Shown: positions 36,215 through 46,311, counted from the first letter of the stretch. The stretch is 64,000 nt of DNA from an uncultured Tenacibaculum sp. (GCA_947497895.1 CANMIL010000001.1:1-64000), one strand, 5' to 3'. Translations and numbers: made by a program. The notes: a model not told the origin generated them from the sequence alone.

Positions 36215-36247
36215 ATAAAAAAGGTAGCAATTTGCTACCTTTTTTTA
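36215..36247. terminator. Bidirectional terminator between lon and the ABC-F gene
   Basis: AAAAAAGGTAGCAA pairs perfectly with TTGCTACCTTTTTT between the two convergent genes, with A and T runs on both flanks. Confidence 0.88.
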
Positions 36248-36261
36248 TTTGTTATAGTTGA

Positions 36262-37884
<1,623 letters not shown>

Positions 37885-37907
37885 TTATTAACTTTTAAAA
37901 TTCCGAG

Positions 37908-37915
37908 CAAAAGTA
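37908..37915 (-). promoter_or_regulatory. -7 element of the ABC-F gene
   Basis: The minus strand reads TACTTTTGC, an exact TAnnTTTG followed by C, 24 bases before the ATG at 37884. Confidence 0.6.
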
Positions 37916-38028
37916 AAAAATATCTAGTCTATAAAAGAATTTGGGAGGAATTATTTACAAAGACGAATTTAGGTCTTTTTTAAAAGCTTTTTAACAACGA
38001 ATTAACAAGTTAATTCTAAGTAGATATT

Positions 38029-38036
38029 TATTTTTG
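38029..38036 (+). promoter_or_regulatory. -7 element of the thioredoxin-like lipoprotein gene
   Basis: TATTTTTG is an exact consensus match, 26 bases before the ATG at 38063. No -33 TTG is evident. Confidence 0.5.
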
Positions 38037-38062
38037 AATGTTATTTTATAGTGAAATAAAAT

Positions 38063-39430
38063 ATGATAAAAAACTTAGTGCCCTTTTTCATTATCATCTC
38101 ATTTTTAATAGGATGTAATTCTAATACCAAAATAGAGTATACTTATTTTGGAGGAAAAATAATACATCCTAAAGATAGTATTGTCATACTTACGGGTAAC
38201 GATGGCTTCAGAGATACCTTAGAATTATGTAGTGACAATACATTTATGGGAAGATATAGAGACTTTAAAACGGGACTGTATTACTTTAAACATGGTGTGG
38301 AATATCAATACGCTTATATAAGTGCTAAGGATAGTTTGATTTTTCGCTTAAACACATGGGATTTCGATGAGTCTTTGGTTTTCAGTGGAACGAATGCTGA
38401 AAATAATAATCTTTTAATAGAAGCTTTTTTACAAAGTGAAGAAGATGAACTTATTTTAAATAAGGAAGCAAGATCTAGTACAGAAGGTTTTGTTAGTGTA
38501 ATGGATTACCTCTTAAGTCAGAAGAAGGAATATCTTAATGATTATAAAGTTAGCAGTAAAAATGTGTCAAAAGAATTCTTAGATATTTATGAAATTGCTT
38601 TAACTTTTCCAATCTACTCAAGGTTAGAAAAACATGCCATTAATAATTGTACCAGATTTAAATCTGATACAATAAAAGCCAAGTTGTTAAAGCATAGAAA
38701 TGCTATTGAGTTGAAAAGAGATTCGCTGTTATTTTATGAACCATATTATACATATGTAGTAGAAAAAATGTACAGTGATGCCATGTTAAAAGGATATAAG
38801 GAAGAATCTGAAGAATTTGTTATTGATATATTAAATAGTATTAATGAAGAGGTAAACGATGAGGAAATTAAAAATAGAATTCTTCATAGAACAATCGCTT
38901 ACAACTTTATGAAAAGGAAAAAGGATAATAATTATCAAAAAGCCTTTTTCAACTATTTCAAGTATTGTAGCGATATAAATAAAAAGAAGGAGATACAGCG
39001 TCTGATCAATGATGTAAAGTATATTGAAAGGAATAAAAAAATCCCTGATTTTTTAATGCAGGCTCCAACAGGTAACTGGGTTGACATAGTAGAAGTAATA
39101 AAAAGAAAAAACTCAGTTGTTTTTTTAAATAATAGGGAATATTTCTCTGACAGTAATGTCTCAAAACGTTTTAACTTCTTAAAGAAACGTTTTCCTGATA
39201 TTAACTTTGTTTTAATACAGCAAAACAAGGATAATAAGGATTCATATGTAAGAGGTGTCGATATTAAAGACCAATATAAACTAATCGAGGAAAGTAAAGC
39301 ACATAACTTCTTAACTAGTGATTTTCCACGTTTAATCATAGTTGATAAGAAAGGTTTGGTATTAAATGACTTTTCGAGCATTTATGCCTTCGATATTGAA
39401 AGTCAAATTGAAGATTTGTTAAAAAAGTAG
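38063..39430 (+). CDS. Lipoprotein with degenerate TlpA/thioredoxin-like C-terminus
   Basis: This 455-residue protein has a lipoprotein signal (F-L-I-G-C, Cys18). The N-terminal part (about 25-125) resembles the DUF4369 beta domain that often precedes TlpA-like thioredoxins in Bacteroidota, and a helical middle (about 130-330) follows. The last 125 residues have the thioredoxin outline: F-L-M-Q-A-P-T-G entry, a V-V-F-L-N strand, F-P-R-L-I-I-V-D-K-K-G-L-V near the cis-proline, and an end helix. The active-site C-x-x-C is absent: the loop after V-V-F-L-N reads N-R-E-Y-F-S-D. It is probably a structural or binding relative of thiol-disulfide proteins, with no redox role. No partner is nearby. 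Confidence 0.65.
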   Translation: MIKNLVPFFIIISFLIGCNSNTKIEYTYFGGKIIHPKDSIVILTGNDGFRDTLELCSDNTFMGRYRDFKTGLYYFKHGVEYQYAYISAKDSLIFRLNTWDFDESLVFSGTNAENNNLLIEAFLQSEEDELILNKEARSSTEGFVSVMDYLLSQKKEYLNDYKVSSKNVSKEFLDIYEIALTFPIYSRLEKHAINNCTRFKSDTIKAKLLKHRNAIELKRDSLLFYEPYYTYVVEKMYSDAMLKGYKEESEEFVIDILNSINEEVNDEEIKNRILHRTIAYNFMKRKKDNNYQKAFFNYFKYCSDINKKKEIQRLINDVKYIERNKKIPDFLMQAPTGNWVDIVEVIKRKNSVVFLNNREYFSDSNVSKRFNFLKKRFPDINFVLIQQNKDNKDSYVRGVDIKDQYKLIEESKAHNFLTSDFPRLIIVDKKGLVLNDFSSIYAFDIESQIEDLLKK

Positions 39431-39461
39431 GCTTAACCTGAGTGTTTACGATAAATTAACG

Positions 39462-39469
39462 TACTTTTG
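39462..39469 (+). promoter_or_regulatory. -7 element of the DEAD-box helicase gene
   Basis: TACTTTTG, followed by C, matches the consensus exactly. The transcript would start near 39476, giving a leader of about 77 nt. Confidence 0.65.
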
Positions 39470-39479
39470 CGCCGTCCAA

Positions 39480-39537
39480 AATCTCAATAGAGATTAGTAT
39501 TAATAATAGAATTCACTAGATGGGCATCTGTGAATTC
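39480..39537 (+). promoter_or_regulatory. Structured 5' leader of the helicase gene
   Basis: Two hairpins fill the leader. AATCTC-AATA-GAGATT spans 39480-39495. A longer one pairs GAATTCAC (39509-39516) with GTGAATTC (39530-39537), with an inner AGAT/ATCT helix. It ends 15 bases before the ATG. Such leaders control cold-induced helicase genes in other bacteria. It could be a thermo-responsive or autoregulatory element. Confidence 0.45.
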
Positions 39538-39552
39538 GTTTAAATTCATAGC

Positions 39553-41337
39553 ATGTCAACATTTTTAGAGTTAGGCTTAAAAGAGTCTATCAACAAGGCG
39601 TTAACGGATTTAGGGTACGAAAACCCTACGTTAATCCAAGAAAAAGCAATACCCCAAATAATTTCTTCAGATCAAGATCTTAAGGCTTTTGCCCAAACAG
39701 GAACAGGGAAAACAGCAGCTTTTAGCTTACCAGTAATAGAGTTAGTTGATGAGAATGATTTAGCCACTCAAGCAATCATTTTATCACCAACAAGAGAATT
39801 AGCCGTACAAATAGGGAAGAATATTGAAGATTTTTCGAAATATATTCCAAATTTAAAGGTTACAACTGTTTATGGTGGATCAAATATCGAACAACAGATA
39901 AAACAACTTAAAAAAGGAGCTCAAATTGTTGTAGGTACTCCTGGTAGAACGGTTGATTTAATAAGAAGAAAGGCATTAAAATTAGGGAGTGTTAAGTGGT
40001 TAGTACTTGATGAAGCTGATGAAATGCTAAACATGGGATTCAAGGATGAGTTAGATAAAGTTCTTGACGCTACTCCTGAAACCAAACAAACTTTATTGTT
40101 TTCGGCTACTTTCCCGAGGGAAGTTGAAGCAATTGCTAGAAACTATATGACAAACCCGACAGAAATTAGTTCGGGACAAAAAAATCAGGGATCTGATAAT
40201 GTGAGTCATGAGTATTACTTAGTTACTGAAAAAACAAGATACCCAGCTCTTAAAAGAATTGCAGATATTAATCCTGATATATATGCCATTGTCTTTTGTA
40301 GAACAAGAAGAGAGACTCAAGAAATTGCTGATTATTTAATCAGAGATGGGTATAATGCAGATGCATTACATGGAGATCTTTCTCAGGCGCAAAGAGATAG
40401 TGTAATGGAGAAATTCCGTAAGAAAAACATTCAAATGTTGGTGGCTACAGATGTTGCTGCTAGAGGACTGGATGTAGATAATCTTACGCACGTAATTAAC
40501 CATAAATTGCCTGATCAAATTGAAAACTATAATCATAGATCTGGTAGAACAGGTAGAGCAGGAAATAAAGGAGTATCCATTGCTTTAATAAATAGGAAGG
40601 AAAGATCTAGACTTTCTCCAATTGAAAGAATTTTAAAGAAGAAGTTTGTTCATACTTCAGTTCCTACGGGTAAAGAAATTTGTGAAAAACAACTATTTCA
40701 TTTAATTGATAAAGTTGAGAATACTGAGGTTAATGACGGAGAAATTGCAACATATTTACCGAGTATTTATGAGAAATTAGAGGGATTGTCTAGGGAAGAG
40801 CTAATTCAAAAGTTTGTTTCAATAGAGTTTAACTCATTCTTATCGTATTATGAAAATGCCCCAGATTTAAACAATCTAACGTCAAGAGAAAATTCAAGAG
40901 GTAGATCTTCGAGTGAAAACATGACTCGCTTCTTTATTAATTTGGGAAGAAAAGACAAATTAAATCCGGCAAAATTAATAGGATTAATTAATGATCAAAA
41001 GATTGGAGATCAGGTTGAAATTGGAGCTATTGATATTTTAGATACGTTCTCATTCTTTGAAATAGATAAAAGTTTTGAGGGAGAAACTTTAGCTCGTTTT
41101 GAAGAAAATCGTCCAGATTACAATGGTAGAAACGTTAATGTTGAAATAACGAAAACCGATAGAGGAAGCGGAGGTAGAAGAAGACGCGGTGGTTCAGGTG
41201 GTGGCTTTAAAGGAAGAGGTCGAAAGAAACCTTCTGGTGATAAAAACTTCTCAGGAAAAGACTTTGGTAGAAATAGAGGAGAAGGAAAGAAGAAAAGAGC
41301 TTCTGAAGGTTTTGGAAGAAAACGAAGAAGAGGATAG
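39553..41337 (+). CDS. DEAD-box ATP-dependent RNA helicase (DeaD/CshA-like)
   Basis: This 594-residue RNA helicase remodels RNA in ribosome assembly and decay, notably in the cold. Motifs: Q motif region N-P-T-L-I-Q-E-K-A-I-P, Walker A A-Q-T-G-T-G-K-T (47-54), P-T-R-E-L, D-E-A-D (153-156), S-A-T (184-186), the helicase C-domain with A-R-G-L-D, and H-R-S-G-R-T-G-R-A-G. A DbpA-like RNA-binding domain lies at about 450-525. The tail (from about 535) is rich in Gly, Arg and Lys, as in RNA-binding tails. It has its own promoter and a structured leader, and shares a terminator with the opposing operon. Confidence 0.94.
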   Translation: MSTFLELGLKESINKALTDLGYENPTLIQEKAIPQIISSDQDLKAFAQTGTGKTAAFSLPVIELVDENDLATQAIILSPTRELAVQIGKNIEDFSKYIPNLKVTTVYGGSNIEQQIKQLKKGAQIVVGTPGRTVDLIRRKALKLGSVKWLVLDEADEMLNMGFKDELDKVLDATPETKQTLLFSATFPREVEAIARNYMTNPTEISSGQKNQGSDNVSHEYYLVTEKTRYPALKRIADINPDIYAIVFCRTRRETQEIADYLIRDGYNADALHGDLSQAQRDSVMEKFRKKNIQMLVATDVAARGLDVDNLTHVINHKLPDQIENYNHRSGRTGRAGNKGVSIALINRKERSRLSPIERILKKKFVHTSVPTGKEICEKQLFHLIDKVENTEVNDGEIATYLPSIYEKLEGLSREELIQKFVSIEFNSFLSYYENAPDLNNLTSRENSRGRSSSENMTRFFINLGRKDKLNPAKLIGLINDQKIGDQVEIGAIDILDTFSFFEIDKSFEGETLARFEENRPDYNGRNVNVEITKTDRGSGGRRRRGGSGGGFKGRGRKKPSGDKNFSGKDFGRNRGEGKKKRASEGFGRKRRRG

Positions 41338-41356
41338 GTTACTATCGTCAATAATA

Positions 41357-41394
41357 TAAAAAGAGATTCTATGTTATGTAGAATCTCTTTTGTT
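41357..41394. terminator. Bidirectional terminator between helicase gene and DUF1842 operon
   Basis: AAAGAGATTCTA (41360-41371) pairs with TAGAATCTCTTT (41379-41390), flanked by A and T runs, between convergent transcription units. Confidence 0.85.
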
Positions 41395-41409
41395 TTAATA
41401 ATACTGTTC

Positions 41410-41679
41410 TTAAACCACTTTACTAGCTAATGTTGTTAAAAAATTAATGCCATTTTCAATAGCTTCAATTTTATCAGCTTTGATATTATTAGCCATTGCG
41501 GCATTATCAATTATCTGTAAAACTTTAATGGCATTAGCACTTGTAATTTTACTTTGAGCAATAAAGTTTTCGACTTCCACAAGTTTTAAACTCGTTAATT
41601 GAGAAAGTTGAGAACGTAATTCTTCATCAGTTTGTTTTCCTGCTTTATTTGCAATATCATTCCAATCTATAGTATCCAT
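41410..41679 (-). CDS. Small helical protein of unknown function
   Basis: This 89-residue protein has no signal peptide and no membrane segment. It is predicted to be almost all helix, with evenly spaced Leu, Ile and Ala (for example A-N-A-I-K-V-L-Q-I-I-D-N-A-A-M). I do not recognise a family. It is the last gene of a four-gene minus-strand operon: it lies 5 bases after the lipoprotein gene and before a strong terminator. The tight spacing argues that it is real and works with its neighbours, perhaps as a cytoplasmic binding partner. Confidence 0.6.
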   Translation of the reverse strand: MDTIDWNDIANKAGKQTDEELRSQLSQLTSLKLVEVENFIAQSKITSANAIKVLQIIDNAAMANNIKADKIEAIENGINFLTTLASKVV

Positions 41680-41684
41680 ATTCT

Positions 41685-42272
41685 CTATTTTATAATGCTT
41701 TCAAAAGGTTGTATTTTATGAAGGAATGTTGACGTTTTATTAATCGCGTCGTTTAAATCCGTTTCAATTTTGCTGATATTGATTTTATTACCTGTTAAAC
41801 TATCAATAGACGCAATAATCTTCTTTTCGGAGTTTCCAACGCGTGCTGCAGAACTAATCAAGTTTTGTAATGAGCTAGTAGCCTTTGAAAATGAGTTGTA
41901 GTTTTGGTTTAACTTTGAAAGAATCGAATTTTCTTGTTGATTCAGTAATTCTGTTAAAGAATCCTTCTTACGTTCAATCACAGGAATAATACTACCAATA
42001 ATTTTAGCCAAGTCCTTTTTATAGTTAATGCTATCAGGTAACAATGATTGGTATTTTCGAATTAATTTTGGAGTGTATGTATTATTTATAAATGAATTTA
42101 AACGCTGTTGTCTTTCATTAAATAATTGCCTCACTAAATTCAAATTCAGATTGTGCATATTATCTACTTCATTTGAAATTTCTTGAGTTAAAGTAACCGT
42201 TGCCTCGGGGATACTTGCACAAGAATTCAATAGAAATAGTAATGCAATGAACATAAATTTAAAATATTTCAT
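41685..42272 (-). CDS. Coiled-coil lipoprotein of unknown function
   Basis: This 195-residue protein has a lipoprotein signal with lipobox L-N-S-C (Cys18). After it comes a mostly helical, coiled-coil-like chain rich in Asn, Leu, Ser and Lys. I see no enzyme motif. It is the third gene of the operon, 15 bases after the four-TM protein gene and 5 bases before the small helical protein gene. It is likely anchored on the periplasmic side and may contact the membrane protein. Confidence 0.6.
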   Translation of the reverse strand: MKYFKFMFIALLFLLNSCASIPEATVTLTQEISNEVDNMHNLNLNLVRQLFNERQQRLNSFINNTYTPKLIRKYQSLLPDSINYKKDLAKIIGSIIPVIERKKDSLTELLNQQENSILSKLNQNYNSFSKATSSLQNLISSAARVGNSEKKIIASIDSLTGNKINISKIETDLNDAINKTSTFLHKIQPFESIIK

Positions 42273-42287
42273 AAGTAGTATGATATT

Positions 42288-43100
42288 TTATTTGATTAAT
42301 GGTGAAGTAAAAATTGATTTTATACGGTCAATAATACCTTGAATAACACTAAAAATGGCATCAGAAGAGAAGCCTCCTATAAGCGCAAGAATACTTTTAC
42401 TAAATAAGGAGATGCTCTTGTCACTAGAAGAGTAAAATGAAATAATTTCGGACATAATTAGACCCGCTATTATTCCAATAAGTATTTGAGCCGTATAGGA
42501 CACAAATTCTTCCTCCACTAAGGTGGTGTTTTTAATGGCTACGCTAATTTTTTTTAATAGAAAAAAGAGCACCCCTAATCCTGAAACTGCTGAAAGAAAT
42601 GTGAGATTCAGTAATAATGATAATCCACTGTTATTCATAATACCTTCATTAAGAGAGGTATTGTTTACTTGAGGAGATAGTCCTGTTGCTATAAATACTA
42701 TCAAAAAAACTACAGAAAGTATAATTAAGTTTCTAACCAAAGGAATGCTATTGAAAATCGGCTTTCCTTTTTCATTATCTCTAATCTTCTTGGCATATTC
42801 AATTGATTTAGGTGTAACGGGAGCTATGTTTTTAACCAAAATATTATGTGCATTAATCAAATTATCAACACTGCTATTTTGTATTAAGGTATTAACTTCT
42901 GTATTAATGATAACACCATTATAAATGGCATAAGAAAGCATATGGTTTACCTCTGTCATTAGTTCGGAAACTACAGCTTTCGAAATCCCTAAGTCTTCTT
43001 TGGTATTTTGCTTCGTAGTAGGTTTAGCGGTGGAAGACGAAGGTTCCGATAGAGGAGTAGAAGGTACTTCCTCGTTCGAATGTATTGTGTTTGTAGTCAT
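42288..43100 (-). CDS. Four-TM membrane protein of unknown function
   Basis: This 270-residue protein has a Ser/Thr/Pro-rich N-terminal tail (about 1-35) and a soluble helical part (about 36-120). Four hydrophobic helices follow, at about 122-143, 158-181, 202-222 and 234-256. The last ends near an amphipathic stretch G-I-I-D-R-I-K-S-I-F. No known family was recognised. It is the second gene of the operon, 91 bases after the DUF1842-like gene. A pore, anchor or scaffold role is possible, but nothing in the sequence decides it. Confidence 0.6.
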   Translation of the reverse strand: MTTNTIHSNEEVPSTPLSEPSSSTAKPTTKQNTKEDLGISKAVVSELMTEVNHMLSYAIYNGVIINTEVNTLIQNSSVDNLINAHNILVKNIAPVTPKSIEYAKKIRDNEKGKPIFNSIPLVRNLIILSVVFLIVFIATGLSPQVNNTSLNEGIMNNSGLSLLLNLTFLSAVSGLGVLFFLLKKISVAIKNTTLVEEEFVSYTAQILIGIIAGLIMSEIISFYSSSDKSISLFSKSILALIGGFSSDAIFSVIQGIIDRIKSIFTSPLIK

Positions 43101-43191
43101 GATTGCGTTAGATTAATATTCTGCGTAATTGTTGTTTGGGATAGGGGCAAACAAAAGGAATAAGTCTTGCAACTATTCCTTTTGATAATAA

Positions 43192-43605
43192 CTATTGAAT
43201 TGATTTTACAGGAACATCCTTAATAGATTCGTTACCATAGGTAAATCCTCCAATTCCGTTCCAATTATTATCAATATCCATATATGCAGTAAATTTTTCT
43301 AAATAACTACCAATTGCAGGTGGTGGTACCGATACCACATACTCTCCTGACAAGTTCACAATTTGTGTAACATCTCCGTAACCAGTATGTCTAATAGTTC
43401 CTTTTACTTGGATTGTAATTGGTGGTCTGTTAATGGCTTGTGTAATTTCAACTACTCCGGTTACCGTATCTTTTGAAGGTACTACTACCAATGAAAAATG
43501 TGCTATTGGAGCACCCGGTAATCCTACATTACCAATAGTTCCTTTGGCTAAGTAAGCCCCAGCTAATACCTGTGAAGTCGTTGAAGTTTCGTTTGAAGTA
43601 CTCAT
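43192..43605 (-). CDS. DUF1842-like protein
   Basis: This 137-residue beta-rich protein lacks a signal peptide. The segment V-T-G-V-V-E-I-T-Q-A-I-N-R-P-P, followed by a Lys/Gly beta strand, resembles DUF1842, a family of unknown function. The sequence is Ser/Thr-rich at the N-terminus and otherwise looks like a compact beta sandwich. It is the first gene of the four-gene operon. A perfect 16-bp palindrome lies 32 bases upstream. Its function is unknown. The family assignment is from remembered pattern only and needs a profile search. Confidence 0.5.
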   Translation of the reverse strand: MSTSNETSTTSQVLAGAYLAKGTIGNVGLPGAPIAHFSLVVVPSKDTVTGVVEITQAINRPPITIQVKGTIRHTGYGDVTQIVNLSGEYVVSVPPPAIGSYLEKFTAYMDIDNNWNGIGGFTYGNESIKDVPVKSIQ

Positions 43606-43636
43606 AATTATAAATTTAAATTCGTATTAATTTTAG

Positions 43637-43652
43637 TTTTATGGCCATAAAA
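43637..43652. promoter_or_regulatory. 16-bp palindrome upstream of the DUF1842 operon
   Basis: TTTTATGGCCATAAAA is a perfect palindrome 32 bases before the ATG at 43605. It is rich enough in symmetry to be an operator for a dimeric regulator. No T run follows on either side, which argues against a terminator. Confidence 0.4.
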
Positions 43653-43786
43653 ACTATGATGAGTTATAAAGTTAATTTGGTTTTTAATTTGTTGATAATT
43701 AAATGTTTTGAGCGTTTGTTTTTTGGGTATAGGCGTATTTACGACAGAAGTTGTCGTTTTTTATTTAAAATTAATCTAGTTAAATC

Positions 43787-43818
43787 TTTGCTCAAGTAGT
43801 ATAGTTCAGTACATTTGC
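43787..43818 (+). promoter_or_regulatory. Full -33/-7 promoter of the DUF4856 gene
   Basis: TTTG (43787-43790), 19 bases, then TACATTTGC (43810-43818): a perfect Bacteroidota promoter. Transcription would start near 43825, after an in-frame ATG at 43815, which supports the ATG at 43848 as the true start. Confidence 0.8.
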
Positions 43819-43847
43819 GAAAATTATTAAAACTTAATCTAAATAAA

Positions 43848-45044
43848 ATGAAGAAGGTTGTATTATCTACCCTTGCAATTGCAACATTAGTTTTCGCATC
43901 ATGTGCTGATGATAACGATAACAATATAGACCCAACTGTTACTGCTCCGGCTACGTATAAGTTCGAAAGAAATAATGCTACTTCAGTTAGTTTTAGTGGA
44001 CAAACTACTAGAATTAAAATGGCTGAGGAAATTATTGGTGCACTTAAAGTGAAAACCAATACTGAAGAGCAATTGAAAAATATGTTCGCACACACGGAAG
44101 GTGCAAATAACTTTTCAGATGCAGAATTAAATGCTTCATCGAAAAGCGTTAGAAGTAAAACTGCTGCATCAGCTGATTACTTTTCAGGAACAGCTGAGAG
44201 TGTTTCTATAAAAGAAGATTTCGACGGTTTCATTTCAAAGCAAGTTACTGAAGTATTTCCTAATTGGGAAATGGATGCTGCTGAAGGTACTGCCGGAAAG
44301 ATCCAAGAATTAGGAGGTTCAACTCGTTATGTTAATGCGAAAGGTTTAGAGTATAACCAAGCGTTCGGTAAAGGTTTAATTGGAGCTTTAATGGTTGACC
44401 AAATGTTAAATAACTATTTAAGTACTGCTGTTTTAGATGCAGGAACAAATAAAGCTGATAACGATGCAGGTACTTTAGCTGAAGGTAAAAACTATACCAC
44501 TATGGAGCACAAATGGGATGAAGCTTACGGATATTTATATGGAGCAGAAGCTGATCCAGCTTCACCAGTATTAGGTGCAGATAGTTTCTTAAACAAGTAC
44601 GTAAAAAGAGTAGAGGATGATACCGACTTCGCAGGTATTGCTAAAGAAATTTATGATGCTTTCAAATTAGGAAGAGCTGCAATCGTAGCGAAAGACTATG
44701 AGTTAAGAGACAAGCAAGTTGAAATCATTAGAGAGGCTATTTCTAAAGTAATTGCTGTAAGAGCTGTTTATTATTTACAATATGGTAAAGATAACTTAGC
44801 TACTGATTTAGGTGCTGCTTTCCACGATTTATCAGAAGGATATGGATTTATTTATGCCCTACGTTTTACTCAAACTGCAGCTACAAATGCTCCACATTTA
44901 CCGGTTGCTGAGATTAACGCTTTTGTAACTGCATTACAAGCTGGTACTGGATTTTATGCTTTCAAAGATGACGCTAGTTCTTTAGATTCAATGTCTACAA
45001 GAATTGCTAATGTTTACGGTTTCACTGTTGAGGAAGCAAAATAA
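43848..45044 (+). CDS. DUF4856 domain lipoprotein
   Basis: This 398-residue lipoprotein starts at the ATG at 43848: M-K-K-V-V-L-S-T-L leads to lipobox F-A-S-C (Cys18), and the promoter excludes the upstream start. The rest fits DUF4856, a helical family found beside imelysins and TonB receptors in Bacteroidota. Motifs include Y-K-F-E-R-N-N-A-T-S-V-S-F-S-G-Q-T and the repeated E-x-K-W-D-E-A-Y-G-Y-L-Y-G. It is the first gene of a likely iron-uptake cluster. A terminator and a second promoter separate it from the imelysin gene, so it can be made at a different level. Its role is probably metal or ligand binding at the surface. Confidence 0.85.
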   Translation: MKKVVLSTLAIATLVFASCADDNDNNIDPTVTAPATYKFERNNATSVSFSGQTTRIKMAEEIIGALKVKTNTEEQLKNMFAHTEGANNFSDAELNASSKSVRSKTAASADYFSGTAESVSIKEDFDGFISKQVTEVFPNWEMDAAEGTAGKIQELGGSTRYVNAKGLEYNQAFGKGLIGALMVDQMLNNYLSTAVLDAGTNKADNDAGTLAEGKNYTTMEHKWDEAYGYLYGAEADPASPVLGADSFLNKYVKRVEDDTDFAGIAKEIYDAFKLGRAAIVAKDYELRDKQVEIIREAISKVIAVRAVYYLQYGKDNLATDLGAAFHDLSEGYGFIYALRFTQTAATNAPHLPVAEINAFVTALQAGTGFYAFKDDASSLDSMSTRIANVYGFTVEEAK

Positions 45045-45083
45045 TTAAATAGATAAATAATGATTTATTTATGCAAAATATAC

Positions 45084-45115
45084 AAAGGTAGCCCTCGTTT
45101 GGGCTACTTTTTTTA
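45084..45115 (+). terminator. Terminator or attenuator after the DUF4856 gene
   Basis: GTAGCCC (45089-45095) pairs with GGGCTAC and runs into TTTTTTT. Because co-directional cluster genes follow, partial read-through is likely. Confidence 0.8.
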
Positions 45116-45122
45116 TATTTGC
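45114..45122 (+). promoter_or_regulatory. -7 element of the imelysin gene
   Basis: TATATTTGC matches the consensus exactly and begins inside the T tract of the preceding terminator, 35 bases before the ATG at 45157. Confidence 0.55.
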
Positions 45123-45156
45123 AAATCTTTTATTTAGAATAAATAGAAACTACAAA

Positions 45157-46263
45157 ATGAGGAAAATTTTATATGTATTACTGCTTTCTGTGTTTATAGG
45201 GGCATGTAGTTCGAGTTCGGATAGCGGGGGCAACACATCTGATGATAATTTTGATAGAAGCACACTTTTATCAAATGTTGCTAATAATATTATAGTGCCA
45301 GCGTATACTTCTTTTCAAACGAAGTTGGCTACATTAAAGCAAAAAACAGAAGCTTTTACTAGTTCGGCAGATGCTTCAACACTAGCTGATTTAAGAACAG
45401 CATGGTTTGATGCTTACAAAGCTTGGCAACATGTTGGAATCTACAATATCGGAAAAGCAGAGGAATTGGTGTACGATTCTTTCTTTAATACATTTCCTTT
45501 AACAGCTGCTGATGTTGATGCTAATATAGCAAGTGGTACATATGATTTAGATCACCCTAATAACCGTGACGCTCAGGGATTTCCAGCATTTGACTATTTA
45601 TTGCACGGTGTTGGAGCTAATGATACCGAGATTTTAGCGAAATATACAACAGATGCTAAAGCTGATAATTATAAAAAATATTTGACTGATGTTATTACTA
45701 AAATGACAGGTCTTACAGATACAGTAGTAGCTGATTGGAATGGAGCTTACAAAAACGAATTTATCAATAGTACTGGTAACTCAGCGACGAGTTCTTTAAA
45801 TAAATTGGTAAACGATTTTATCTTTTATTATGAAAAAAGATTAAGAGCTGATAAAATTGGAATTCCTGTTGGTATCTTCTCAGGAGGAACATTATTCCCT
45901 GAAAAGGTAGAAGCTTATTACAAGAAAACAGTTTCAAGAGAATTAATGTTAGAATCTCTTAGCTCGGTAAAGAGCTTTTTCAATGGAACTCATTTTTCTA
46001 CTGGAAATGCTGGTGTTGGTTTAAAAGGATATTTAGAAGCTATCGATAGAGCAGATTTAGCAACTAAAATAAACAATCAATTAGATGCTGCTAGAACTAA
46101 AGTTACTACATTAAATGATAACTTAAGTGAGCAAATTAGCAATGATAAGGATACAGTATCAGCTGTATATACAGAGCTTCAAAAGGTTGTAGCAATGTTG
46201 AAAGTTGAAATGTTAACGGCAATTAACGTTAATGTTGATTACGTTGATGCTGACGGCGATTAA
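45157..46263 (+). CDS. Imelysin-family lipoprotein
   Basis: This 368-residue helical lipoprotein (lipobox I-G-A-C, Cys17) belongs to the imelysin/IrpA superfamily. Family features seen are A-W-Q-H-V-G and G-F-P-A-F-D-Y-L-L-H-G, the second corresponding to the G-x-H-x-x-E region with Asp in place of Glu. The family is linked to iron uptake, and a peptidase role has been claimed for some members but is not settled. It sits between the DUF4856 lipoprotein and a FecA-like TonB receptor, the usual Bacteroidota order. It is flanked by terminators and has its own promoter element. Confidence 0.9.
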   Translation: MRKILYVLLLSVFIGACSSSSDSGGNTSDDNFDRSTLLSNVANNIIVPAYTSFQTKLATLKQKTEAFTSSADASTLADLRTAWFDAYKAWQHVGIYNIGKAEELVYDSFFNTFPLTAADVDANIASGTYDLDHPNNRDAQGFPAFDYLLHGVGANDTEILAKYTTDAKADNYKKYLTDVITKMTGLTDTVVADWNGAYKNEFINSTGNSATSSLNKLVNDFIFYYEKRLRADKIGIPVGIFSGGTLFPEKVEAYYKKTVSRELMLESLSSVKSFFNGTHFSTGNAGVGLKGYLEAIDRADLATKINNQLDAARTKVTTLNDNLSEQISNDKDTVSAVYTELQKVVAMLKVEMLTAINVNVDYVDADGD

Positions 46264-46279
46264 GAGCCACATAAAAAAT

Positions 46280-46311
46280 TAAAACTGTCTGCATTTGCAG
46301 ACAGTTTTTTT
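46280..46311 (+). terminator. Terminator after the imelysin gene
   Basis: AAACTGTCTGC (46282-46292) pairs with GCAGACAGTTT (46297-46307) and continues into a T run. Confidence 0.88.

Noticed and set aside
41118..41351. Minus-strand 77-residue frame rich in Pro, Leu and Phe
   Set aside because: It is antisense to the Gly/Arg-rich tail of the helicase; the composition is a mirror of that repeat-like coding sequence.
43815..43847. Upstream ATG for the DUF4856 gene
   Set aside because: It lies inside the -7 promoter box region and before the predicted transcription start; the lipoprotein signal starts at 43848.
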